Of a stretch of 64,000 nucleotides of DNA, positions 45,344-53,106 are shown piece by piece (position 1 is the stretch's first letter; each line of letters opens with the position of its first letter). Source of the DNA: Aliterella atlantica CENA595 (lineage in GTDB: Bacteria > Cyanobacteriota > Cyanobacteriia > Cyanobacteriales > Chroococcidiopsidaceae). Below the pieces are notes generated by a model. The model was not told where the DNA came from. It was given only the letters and a program-made list of their open reading frames with translations, and did not search any database. The stretch spans positions 26,833 to 90,832 of the forward strand of contig NZ_JYON01000006.1 of the NCBI RefSeq assembly GCF_000952155.1. The letters run 5' to 3'. Both the position numbers and the translations under genes were made by a program.

Positions 45344-46024
45344 ATGGTACAAAGCAGTAAGCATGATGCCCCAATTTTTCCACCTAGCGATTTACTAAGT
45401 AATGAACCACCGTTGGAAACTTACCGCCATCTCAAACAACTCATCTTACTGTTAACTTCCTTAGAGCGATTGTGGCGCAACCGCCAGGATTTCTTTGCTG
45501 GTGGGAATATGAGTGTTTACTACAGTACCCGCCAACTCAAATCCGAAGATGTTAGAGGACCAGATTTTTTCGTAGTTTTAAACACCGAACGTAAAGAGCG
45601 CAAAAGCTGGGTAGTGTGGGATGAGGACGGCAAATACCCTAATTTTATTTTGGAGATTCTCTCAGATTCAACAGCCAAGAACGATCGCAGCTTGAAAAAG
45701 CAGTTGTATCAAGATATTTTCCGCACGCCGAATTACTTTTTGTTTGACCCTTATACATTAGAATTTGCTGGATTTGAACTTAATTATCATCAATACCAAC
45801 CAATAATTGCCAACGAGCAGGGTTGGCTGTGGAGCCACCAATTGCAATTATACTTGGGGATTTTGAACGAACAGTTAAGGTTTTTCACCCCAGATGGAGA
45901 TTTAGTTCCAACTCCAGAAGAAGCAGAAGTAATAAGTAATCAACGGGCTAATGTTGCTGAAGCACGAGCAGAACAATTGTTACGAAAGTTGCAAGAATTG
46001 GGAGTCGATTTGGATGAAGAGTAG
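45344..46024 (+). CDS. Uma2-family nuclease-like protein (copy 1)
   Basis: A 226-residue Uma2 (DUF820) protein, a PD-(D/E)XK nuclease-like fold greatly expanded in cyanobacteria. VRGPDFFVVL gives the Asp, and FILEILSDSTAKNDRSLKKQLYQ the E-x-L-S core with the following basic residues. Its function in cells is unknown. It is a close paralogue of the gene at 47.7 kb: both begin MVQSSK/N and share most of the sequence, differing mostly at the C-terminal coiled coil. It is divergent from the osmoprotectant-binding protein gene and splits it from the rest of the transporter. Confidence 0.85.
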   Translation: MVQSSKHDAPIFPPSDLLSNEPPLETYRHLKQLILLLTSLERLWRNRQDFFAGGNMSVYYSTRQLKSEDVRGPDFFVVLNTERKERKSWVVWDEDGKYPNFILEILSDSTAKNDRSLKKQLYQDIFRTPNYFLFDPYTLEFAGFELNYHQYQPIIANEQGWLWSHQLQLYLGILNEQLRFFTPDGDLVPTPEEAEVISNQRANVAEARAEQLLRKLQELGVDLDEE

Positions 46025-46171
46025 AAGTTGCGATCGCCCCAAGAAGCAGTTAGAAAGCTTAAATGTAAGATTAATCTGTGGAAAGTAACTGAAATTTCTC
46101 TGTTTATAACAACAGTTCTAGGCGTTGCCCTTTATCGCTAAGTTTATTACTTATTTAGCTACCACCCAGAA

Positions 46172-46828
46172 TCATTTATACCCCTTGCTGATTCCGCTTG
46201 GAGTAAGCAGACGCTCAAGCCAACCGATCGCCAATTCCGCAAATATAGCCAAAAAAGCGGCGGGAACTGCGCCAGCAAGTAATAACTGATTATTAACAAC
46301 CGAAATTCCCCGAAAAATAAATACGCCCAAGCCCCCAGCACCAATAGCAGCCGCAATTGTGGCAATTCCAATCGCAATTACTGTTGCTAGACGCACGCCT
46401 GCTAAAATAACGCTCAAAGCTAGAGGAATTTCAACTTGCAATAACATTTGGCGATCGGTCATTCCCATCCCGCGCCCAGCCTCTTTAATTGCTGGATCGA
46501 TACCTGTAATTCCTGTATAAGTATTGCGAATAATTGGTAGGAGTGAATATAAAGTCAAAGCGACGATCGCCGGAACAGCACCAATCCCCCCAATTATTGG
46601 TACTGGTAGCAGCAAGCCAAACAACGCCAAACTAGGAATAGTCTGCAGAATATTTGCAACACCTAAAATTGGTTGGCGCAGACTTGCTTTACGAGTAATC
46701 AAAATCCCTAAAGGAATACCAACTAACGTTGCAATCCCAATTGCAGTAACAACCAAAAGTAAGTGTTCGCCAGTATGCTGCAAAATCTCTGCACCATACC
46801 TAAATAAGAAAAAATCGTTTAAATTCAT
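46172..46828 (-). CDS. Osmoprotectant ABC transporter permease (OpuCB/OpuBB type)
   Basis: A 218-residue membrane protein with five or six hydrophobic segments and the permease EAA loop (DPAIKEAGRGMGMTDRQMLLQVEIPLALSVILAG, about residues 110-143) that contacts the ATPase. It matches the single-permease OpuC class. It overlaps the ATPase gene by four bases (ATGA). Confidence 0.92.
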   Translation of the reverse strand: MNLNDFFLFRYGAEILQHTGEHLLLVVTAIGIATLVGIPLGILITRKASLRQPILGVANILQTIPSLALFGLLLPVPIIGGIGAVPAIVALTLYSLLPIIRNTYTGITGIDPAIKEAGRGMGMTDRQMLLQVEIPLALSVILAGVRLATVIAIGIATIAAAIGAGGLGVFIFRGISVVNNQLLLAGAVPAAFLAIFAELAIGWLERLLTPSGISKGYK

Positions 46829-47586
46829 AAACTACCTGGTGCTGCTAAACGCAAACACTGCATAAAAGAAACCGCTTCTGGTTCTGGGGAATGCATAAAC
46901 TCTTGTGGCGTTCCTAACACCGCCAACCTTCCAGTATCCATCAAACCAATTCTAGAAGCGAGTACAAAAGCCTCTTGAATATCGTGAGTAACGAAAACAA
47001 CAGTCTTATTCAATTCTTGTTGCAATCTACGAAACTCCTGTTGCAATTCCAAGCGCGTAATTGGATCTAGCGCCCCGAAAGGTTCGTCCATGAGTAAAAT
47101 CGGCGGGTCGATGGCTAAAGCCCTAGCTACACCTACTCTTTGGCGCTGTCCGCCCGATAGTTCGTGCGGATAGCGATCGCTAAACTGCGCTGGATCTAAG
47201 CCAACTAGCTGCAACAACTCATACACCCGCGTTTTGATTTGTTTGGGTTTCCAACCTTCTAAAGCAGGGACTAAACCAACATTACGGGCGATCGTAAAGT
47301 GAGGAAATAAGCCAATTTCTTGAATCACATAGCCAATCTGTCGCCGCAGTTTAATCGGATTCCAATCAGTAGTAGAGCGCCCTTGAACTCTGACTTTTCC
47401 TTGAGTTGGAGTAAATAAGTTATTAATCAGCTTCATAGTAGTAGTTTTCCCGCTACCGCTACGCCCTAGCAAGATTAGGGCTTCCCCTTGGTAGATAGTA
47501 AAGTTGAGATTTGCGACCATTGAGCGATCGCCACGATTAAAAGTAACATTATCAAATTCAACAGCAATTTCTCGATTAGTCGGCAC
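46825..47586 (-). CDS. Osmoprotectant ABC transporter ATP-binding protein (OpuCA type)
   Basis: A 253-residue ABC ATPase: Walker A GRSGSGKTT at about residues 37-45, Q-loop VIQEIGLFPH, signature LSGGQRQRVGVARAL, Walker B PILLMDEPFGALD and the H-loop TVVFVTHDIQEA. It lacks the C-terminal CBS domains that many OpuCA/ProV proteins have. First gene of the ATPase-permease unit, divergent from Uma2 copy 2 with 113 bases between. Confidence 0.93.
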   Translation of the reverse strand: MPTNREIAVEFDNVTFNRGDRSMVANLNFTIYQGEALILLGRSGSGKTTTMKLINNLFTPTQGKVRVQGRSTTDWNPIKLRRQIGYVIQEIGLFPHFTIARNVGLVPALEGWKPKQIKTRVYELLQLVGLDPAQFSDRYPHELSGGQRQRVGVARALAIDPPILLMDEPFGALDPITRLELQQEFRRLQQELNKTVVFVTHDIQEAFVLASRIGLMDTGRLAVLGTPQEFMHSPEPEAVSFMQCLRLAAPGSL

Positions 47587-47699
47587 GATCGTAAATAGAA
47601 TGCATTTTTGCTATTATCCACTGCGATCGCGCGACCCGTAATTTTTCCTATCCCCAGTTAGATAAACTTAAAGCAGCCTTAACTGCCAACCTCAGTGAT

Positions 47700-48437
47700 A
47701 TGGTACAAAGCAGTAACCCAGACATCCCAATATTTCCACCTAGCGATTTATTGAGCGACGAGCCACCTTTGGAAACTTACCGCCACTTAAAACAAATTAT
47801 CCTGCTCCTAACTAGCCTAGAACGCTTATGGCAAGATCGACAGGACTTTTTTGCTGGTGCTAACTTGAGCATCTATTACAGCACTCGCCAACGCAAGTCA
47901 GAAGATGTGAGAGGACCAGATTTATTTGTAGCTCTAGACACAGAACGCAAAGAACGCAAAAGCTGGGTAGTCTGGGCGGAAGATGGCAAGTATCCCAACT
48001 TTATTTTAGAAGTTCTTTCTGACTCCACCGCCAAAACAGATCGCGGCTTGAAAAAGCAGTTGTATCAGGATATTTTCCGCACGCCCGATTATTTTTGGTT
48101 CGATCCCTACACCTTAGAATTTGCTGGATTTCAACTCAATTATCGTCGCTATCAAGAGATAATCCCCAACGAACAAGGTTGGTTATGGAGTAATGAATTA
48201 CAGTTATACTTGGGTATTTTGAACGAACAGTTAAGGTTTTTCACTCCAGATGGAGATTTAGTTCCGACTCCAGAGGAAGCAGAAGCAGTAAGCAATCAAA
48301 GGACTCAACAAGCACAAGCAGAAGCGCAAACAGAACGCCAACGTGCTGAAACAGAACGCCAACGTGCTGAAACAGAACGCCAACGCGCCGATCGCTTGCT
48401 GCAAAAACTGCAAGAATTAGGCATAGAGCCAGAATAG
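47700..48437 (+). CDS. Uma2-family nuclease-like protein (copy 2)
   Basis: A 245-residue paralogue of the Uma2 gene at 45.3 kb, with the same core (VRGPDLFVAL, FILEVLSDSTAKTDRGLKKQLYQ). It is 19 residues longer because a 21-base unit is repeated near the 3' end (48328-48390), giving three ETERQRA heptads in a C-terminal coiled coil. It is divergent from the opuCA-type gene. The function of these proteins is unknown; a nuclease activity is inferred from fold. Confidence 0.85.
   Translation: MVQSSNPDIPIFPPSDLLSDEPPLETYRHLKQIILLLTSLERLWQDRQDFFAGANLSIYYSTRQRKSEDVRGPDLFVALDTERKERKSWVVWAEDGKYPNFILEVLSDSTAKTDRGLKKQLYQDIFRTPDYFWFDPYTLEFAGFQLNYRRYQEIIPNEQGWLWSNELQLYLGILNEQLRFFTPDGDLVPTPEEAEAVSNQRTQQAQAEAQTERQRAETERQRAETERQRADRLLQKLQELGIEPE
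48328..48390 (+). repeat. Three tandem 21-base units inside the Uma2 gene
   Basis: AAACAGAACGCCAACGTGCTG is repeated at 48328-48348 and 48349-48369, with a third copy differing at two bases at 48370-48390. In frame it encodes ETERQRA heptads and may vary in number between strains. The paralogue at 45.3 kb lacks it. Confidence 0.85.
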
Positions 48438-48518
48438 CGAGCCTTAAGTATTGACTAGAATTACCAGTTTGGCGATCCTATGGCTAGAGGCTTTTGTTAT
48501 TGGTACTTGAGGTAATTT

Positions 48519-49004
48519 GTGGATATTCAGCAGCTACGCCAATCATTAAAAGTTAAATGGCTTCTTTACTATCGGCGCAATCGTCCTTGGATGACAAAAC
48601 TACGCATTTGGGGAACGTATGACGGTCAACGCCGCCCCTCATCTAGCTTTATTTTGGCAACTTTAACTAATTTAGAACCGCAATTAGTGCAAATGTTTCC
48701 CTTTATCGTCGCTTTGAGCAATCATCCCGACCAAATTGTTGCCGCATTAGGATTGAATTTCAATCCTGAAGTAGAATTAAAATCTCTTTCAGAAGCAACC
48801 AATATTGCAGAAATCAACAGTAATAGTAACGGAGTAGTTTATAAAAGCCCAATAGTACAAACAAATGGTAATAACCAAAACGGTTCTGCGCCCAAGCTTC
48901 CCGTAACAAGTCAAGAAGTTAGAGTAGCGCCTTCCAACCGAGTTAGCAACATTGCTTCTTGGGTAGATGAATCATGTCAAGGTGTCAGAAGCACAGATAT
49001 TTAA
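48519..49004 (+). CDS. Conserved cyanobacterial protein, DUF5331-like
   Basis: A 161-residue protein with a conserved N-terminal domain ([63 protein letters not shown] is typical; here given as about residues 1-63) of the type I associate with DUF5331, then an Asn/Ser-rich variable tail. Start is GTG with GAGGT five bases upstream. No membrane segment or catalytic motif. A strong terminator hairpin follows. Function unknown. Confidence 0.6.
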   Translation: MDIQQLRQSLKVKWLLYYRRNRPWMTKLRIWGTYDGQRRPSSSFILATLTNLEPQLVQMFPFIVALSNHPDQIVAALGLNFNPEVELKSLSEATNIAEINSNSNGVVYKSPIVQTNGNNQNGSAPKLPVTSQEVRVAPSNRVSNIASWVDESCQGVRSTDI

Positions 49005-49018
49005 AAAACAACCAATGT

Positions 49019-49046
49019 AGAGACGTAGCACTGCTACGTCTCTTTT
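49019..49046 (+). terminator. Intrinsic terminator after the DUF5331-like gene
   Basis: AGAGACGTAGC (49019-49029), three-base loop, GCTACGTCTCT (49033-49043), then TTT. The same GTAGAGACGTAGC... palindrome is a common dispersed intergenic element in cyanobacteria. It lies between convergent genes and might act on both. Confidence 0.75.
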
Positions 49047-49060
49047 CCCCGTAATTAGTT

Positions 49061-50674
49061 TTAGAAAGTGAAGGTAGTCCTAACAGCGCCAATCACCACA
49101 TCTTCATTATCTTCGTTGAAGCCTGGCGCTGTAATCCAAATCACCCCTGGCGTAATAGCAATATTTTCTGTCAACTGGAACTGATAAAACCCTTCTATAT
49201 GCAGTGAAGTATCTTCATCTTCCGCTAGTTCCGCATTTATGTCTGGGTTCGTGGAACTAATGGTAGAATCAGTAACTTTTGGTTCCATCCCCACAACAAA
49301 GCCTAACAGATTCCCTTCCTTGCCTAAATCTGGGAACGCCAACGTTACCGCATAATTCCAAACATTGATATCGCCTCTGTCGAATAATCCACCAGCCGTA
49401 GAAAGTAGTTGCGTATTGGTGTAACCAACCCAACCACCCAAAACAAAGCGATCGCTCAACTGCCATGATACTTCCACACCGTAGGAATTACTGCTAGTTG
49501 GCACATCTACCGCAGGTATCCCCAAATCCTCGAAAAAGGTATCGTCAAATCGAGCAAAAGTATTGCGACTGCTACCAGTACCCGTATCGTCAGCATTGTA
49601 AGAATTGATGTACGTTAAGCCAATATTAAAGCGCTCGCTTGGCTTAATTGTTAGCTGCGCTATGCCACTATAAGGACCATTAAATAAGCCATTTCCCTCT
49701 GTCGGATCGTTAGCTTCGCTTGCCAAATACCCCAAACTCAATTCTAAGCGATCGCCAAACTCTTTCCGCAAGCCTATACCCGCACCATCTGCTAAGTAAT
49801 AAATCGGGTTGCGCGTACCAAAACTAGACAGCGCCCCAGAACCCCCATCACCATCTAAAACGTTGACAGTGTTAGTAAAATCATCTGCTGCACCACCTGT
49901 CGCCGCTAGAAAAACCTCTGTACTCTCGCCAATTGGGAAAGCATACGCTAAAACTTCTAACCCAATCTGATTATTTTCATCTTGAGTAAAAGCAAGTTCG
50001 CCTTCTGTAGTACCTGTAAGTTCGGAAAATCCGACAAAGTTGCCAGTAGAAAGCCTTGCTAGTAACTCATCTCGACCTGTAAAGCTACTAATAAATTCTA
50101 GCCGCGTCCGCTGTCCGAGAACTGTTGAAGAGGCATCAAGGTCATTACCTGCTTCATCTTGCCCTGCAACTACCCCTGCCAATCCTACTACAACTTCACC
50201 GCTAAGTTTGGTTGTGGTAGAAAATTGATTTGCTTCTAGTTCTGCTGTTGCAACTTCTAAAGTATCAACTCTTCCTCGCAAGCTAGCTAGTTCTGTAGCA
50301 AATTCTTCTTGCAACCTCTGCAAAGTTGCTAAATCTTCTTTACTTACTAAATCGCTGGTTGCTGTAGCGATCAACTCATTTACTCTATCTAAACAAGCAT
50401 TAACGCCCGCAGCAAATTCATACCTTGTCAGCGCCCGATTACCGCGATACGTACCGTCAGGATATCCTGCAATACAGCCATAACGTTCTACTAGAGATTG
50501 CAATGCCTGAAATGCCCAATCTGTAGGCTGAACGTCCGATAGCTGTGAAACAGATGTTACCTGCGCCATCGTGTTATTACTTGGTTGTTCCTGGGCGTAA
50601 GCGCTATGAGAAACTACTATTGCGCCCAATATTACCGGACTTGCCAGCAACAAGTTCCATAAACTTTTATACAT
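49061..50674 (-). CDS. SLH-domain OprB-type outer membrane porin (iron uptake porin type)
   Basis: A 537-residue outer membrane protein: signal peptide (to about AYA, residue 27), one SLH domain (VQPTDWAFQALQSLVERYGCIAGYPDGTYRGNRALTRYEFAAG, about residues 48-91), a coiled coil (LATLQRLQEEFATELASLRGRVDTLE), and a C-terminal beta-barrel ending in Phe (AVRTTFTF). Such proteins are the main cyanobacterial porins; the SLH domain binds the peptidoglycan-linked polymer. Several are involved in iron or other inorganic uptake. It is divergent from znuA, with a Zur/Fur-like site between them. Confidence 0.92.
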   Translation of the reverse strand: MYKSLWNLLLASPVILGAIVVSHSAYAQEQPSNNTMAQVTSVSQLSDVQPTDWAFQALQSLVERYGCIAGYPDGTYRGNRALTRYEFAAGVNACLDRVNELIATATSDLVSKEDLATLQRLQEEFATELASLRGRVDTLEVATAELEANQFSTTTKLSGEVVVGLAGVVAGQDEAGNDLDASSTVLGQRTRLEFISSFTGRDELLARLSTGNFVGFSELTGTTEGELAFTQDENNQIGLEVLAYAFPIGESTEVFLAATGGAADDFTNTVNVLDGDGGSGALSSFGTRNPIYYLADGAGIGLRKEFGDRLELSLGYLASEANDPTEGNGLFNGPYSGIAQLTIKPSERFNIGLTYINSYNADDTGTGSSRNTFARFDDTFFEDLGIPAVDVPTSSNSYGVEVSWQLSDRFVLGGWVGYTNTQLLSTAGGLFDRGDINVWNYAVTLAFPDLGKEGNLLGFVVGMEPKVTDSTISSTNPDINAELAEDEDTSLHIEGFYQFQLTENIAITPGVIWITAPGFNEDNEDVVIGAVRTTFTF

Positions 50675-50828
50675 TCGCTTGATTCCTCACTACCACACTT
50701 GCGAAAACAGAAGGTTGTACCGCAAGCAACTGTTTGCACTTCACGCAGTGAAATTTACACTACGCATGAAAATAATTGGCAATTTAGCATATCTAGTCTG
50801 TTTTGATTAACAAAAATTTAGTTCTGTC

Positions 50829-50845
50829 ATGAGATTGATTCTCAT
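50829..50845 (+). promoter_or_regulatory. Zur/Fur-like palindrome before znuA
   Basis: ATGAGATTGATTCTCAT is a palindrome with six-base arms and a five-base centre. Its inner TGAGATTGATTCTCA matches the 7-1-7 Fur-family consensus at 11 of 14 positions. It ends 12 bases before the znuA ATG, in the right place for a zinc-responsive repressor (Zur). Confidence 0.55.
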
Positions 50846-50857
50846 TCTATAGGTAAA

Positions 50858-51844
50858 ATGGTATTCGTGCTAATCAGATTTACGACAAAAATGCAAAATA
50901 GAACGAGCAAGCAAGGAAGTGTAGTTCTAGTGGCATTGCTGCTAACAGCATTGTTTGGCTGCAACAACCAAACCTCCTCGCAAGCGCAGCAAAGCCCTAC
51001 ACCAGTAACGTCAGCAAACCAACTAAAAGTAGTTACTACATTTTTACCGATGTATTGGTTTACTAAAGCGGTGACAGGAGACACAGCACAAGTAGAAATC
51101 TTGATTCCACCAGGGACAGAAGTACACGATTACCAAGCCACCCCAGCAAATGCTCAAGCGATCGCCAATGCCGATATCTTAGTAAAAAATGGCATTGGTT
51201 TTGAGGAATTTTTAGAAGCAACTGTAGCAAATGCCAAAAACAGCCAGTTAAAAGAAATTGATGCTAGCGCTAGCATCAAACCTTTAGATAATGCTACCCC
51301 GGAAGAACACGCACGCGATCGCGTAGACGAACACGCAGAGGGAAATCCTCACGTCTGGCTAGATCCCGTACTAGCAAAACAGCAAGTAGCAAATATAAGA
51401 GATGGTTTGATAGCAGCTAATCCTGAAAATAAAGCAACTTTTCAAGCTAACGCTACAGCTTATATGCAAAAACTAGAGGCACTAGACAAAGAATTTCAAG
51501 AAAGTTTACAAAAGTATCCTAATTGCACGTTTGTTACTTTTCACGATGCTTATCCTTATTTAGCTAATCGCTATCAAATTAAGCAAGTTGCAGTAGTAGA
51601 AATACCTGAAGATCAGTTATCGCCAACAGACATACAAACCACTATTAATGCTGTCAAAAAGTATAATGTCAAAGCATTGTTTGGCGAACCAGGAACAGAT
51701 AATAAATTGCTAACTGCACTATCGAAAGACTTAAATTTAACCTTGCAGCCGTTAGATTCCTTAGAATCTGGCACACTCGATCCGCAGCATTATTTTACAG
51801 CAATGAGGGCTAACCTGCAATCATTAGAATCAGCTTGCCAATAA
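50858..51844 (+). CDS. znuA: Zinc ABC transporter substrate-binding protein ZnuA
   Basis: A 328-residue periplasmic metal-binding protein. The lipobox LFGC is at about residue 34 if the ATG at 50858 is used; an in-frame ATG at 50891 would also give a signal peptide. Metal ligands are visible: His in TEVHDY, His in NPHVWLDP, His in TFHDAY, and the late acidic/His residues; the loop between the first two is acidic with two His (EEHARDRVDEHAEG). Length is typical. It captures Zn(II), or possibly Mn(II), for import. ATPase gene follows after four bases. Confidence 0.92.
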   Translation: MVFVLIRFTTKMQNRTSKQGSVVLVALLLTALFGCNNQTSSQAQQSPTPVTSANQLKVVTTFLPMYWFTKAVTGDTAQVEILIPPGTEVHDYQATPANAQAIANADILVKNGIGFEEFLEATVANAKNSQLKEIDASASIKPLDNATPEEHARDRVDEHAEGNPHVWLDPVLAKQQVANIRDGLIAANPENKATFQANATAYMQKLEALDKEFQESLQKYPNCTFVTFHDAYPYLANRYQIKQVAVVEIPEDQLSPTDIQTTINAVKKYNVKALFGEPGTDNKLLTALSKDLNLTLQPLDSLESGTLDPQHYFTAMRANLQSLESACQ

Positions 51845-51848
51845 TTAT

Positions 51849-52664
51849 ATGTACTCGCAAATACCGATATTAAAAGTAGAAAATTTAACAGTAACTCTCG
51901 GCAATCATTTAGCAGTATGCGATGTTTCATTTACACTGCAAGCAGGGACAAATACAGCAATAGTTGGTCCTAATGGTGCGGGAAAAAGTACGCTCGTACA
52001 AGCAATTTTAAACTTAATTAGGCGCTCTGATGGCAAAGTGGAAATTTTTGGTCGTCCAATCGAACGCCTAAAATCCCTGCGCCAGCAACTAGCTTATATG
52101 CCACAAAACTTTATTTTCGATCGCAGTTTCCCTATTTGCGTTCGCGAATTAGTAGGGATGGGATGGGTAAAAGCTTGTCAAACTGGATTTTTTCCAAATC
52201 GACAGTATCGCCAAGAAAAACAAGCCGCCATTACCCAAGCTTTGCGGCGAGTTAGCGCTTATCATCTCCAAAATCGTGCAATTGGTACTCTTAGCGGTGG
52301 CGAATTAAAACGGGTATTATTAGCCTACTGCTTAGTCATACCCAGACAACTTTTAATCTTAGATGAAGCTTTTGCAGGTGTAGACGTGCAAGGCGCAGCA
52401 GACTTTTACCAGTTACTAGATGTATTAAAGCAAGAAGAAAACTGGACAATATTGCAAGTTTCTCACGATTTGGATATGGTCAGCCGTCATTGCGATCGCG
52501 TTATCTGTTTTAATCAGACTGTAACGTGCTACGACACACCAAATACAGCACTATTACCGCAAAACTTACTAGCTACTTACAACCCCACTGCTAGCCAAGC
52601 TTGGTTGCAAAATTCTTTACATAATTTGAACGGCAAGGGACATCTGCACGATTTTAAGTTATAG
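51849..52664 (+). CDS. znuC: Zinc ABC transporter ATP-binding protein ZnuC
   Basis: A 271-residue ABC ATPase with Walker A GPNGAGKST, Q-loop MPQNFIFDRSFP, signature LSGGELKRVLLAYCL, Walker B LLILDEAFAGVD and H-loop QVSHDLDMV. The class (MntB/ZnuC) is clear from the FPICVRELVGMG segment. It starts four bases after znuA. The permease gene expected next, znuB, is not present; a convergent folB follows and overlaps by six bases. Confidence 0.9.
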   Translation: MYSQIPILKVENLTVTLGNHLAVCDVSFTLQAGTNTAIVGPNGAGKSTLVQAILNLIRRSDGKVEIFGRPIERLKSLRQQLAYMPQNFIFDRSFPICVRELVGMGWVKACQTGFFPNRQYRQEKQAAITQALRRVSAYHLQNRAIGTLSGGELKRVLLAYCLVIPRQLLILDEAFAGVDVQGAADFYQLLDVLKQEENWTILQVSHDLDMVSRHCDRVICFNQTVTCYDTPNTALLPQNLLATYNPTASQAWLQNSLHNLNGKGHLHDFKL

Positions 52665-53015
52665 ACTTCTAGTAATTTCAATTGTAATTTTGCCTTCAAA
52701 GTCAGGAATTGGTGCAGTAGGCTTGCTCAAACGGACTTTAACTTGAGCAATACCATCATTTTCTAGGATAGAATCAGCGATCGCCTCTGCCAAGCGTTCT
52801 ACCAAGGAAAATTTAGCAGTCTTAATTAGCTGCTTGACGTTACTAATGATGCTGCGGTAGTCGATAGTATCTGTAATTTCATCGCTTCTACCTGCAACAG
52901 ACAAATCCAGCCACAGCATCACATCTACCTCAAACCATTGTCCTAACACTTGTTCCTCAGCTAAATAACCTGTATAGCCATAGCTGCGAATCCCAGTTAA
53001 TTGAATCGAGTCCAT
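52659..53015 (-). CDS. folB: Dihydroneopterin aldolase FolB
   Basis: About 118 residues, the normal FolB length. FolB converts 7,8-dihydroneopterin to 6-hydroxymethyl-dihydropterin in folate synthesis. Features: MDSIQLTGIRSYGYTGYLAEEQVLGQWFEVD at the N-terminus, DTIDYRSI, and the active-site region FSLVERLAEAIAD. I use the ATG at 53015, preceded by GAGGAA with a five-base gap; an ATG 30 bases upstream is in frame but lacks this. Its 3' end overlaps znuC by six bases. Confidence 0.93.
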   Translation of the reverse strand: MDSIQLTGIRSYGYTGYLAEEQVLGQWFEVDVMLWLDLSVAGRSDEITDTIDYRSIISNVKQLIKTAKFSLVERLAEAIADSILENDGIAQVKVRLSKPTAPIPDFEGKITIEITRSL

Positions 53016-53106
53016 AATCTTCCTCAAAAGCCAAGCAAACTGCAAACTAAAATAGTAAGATGCAGCTTACTTAATGATGGGGTACTTGGTAAATCCCCGA
53101 TTAGGG

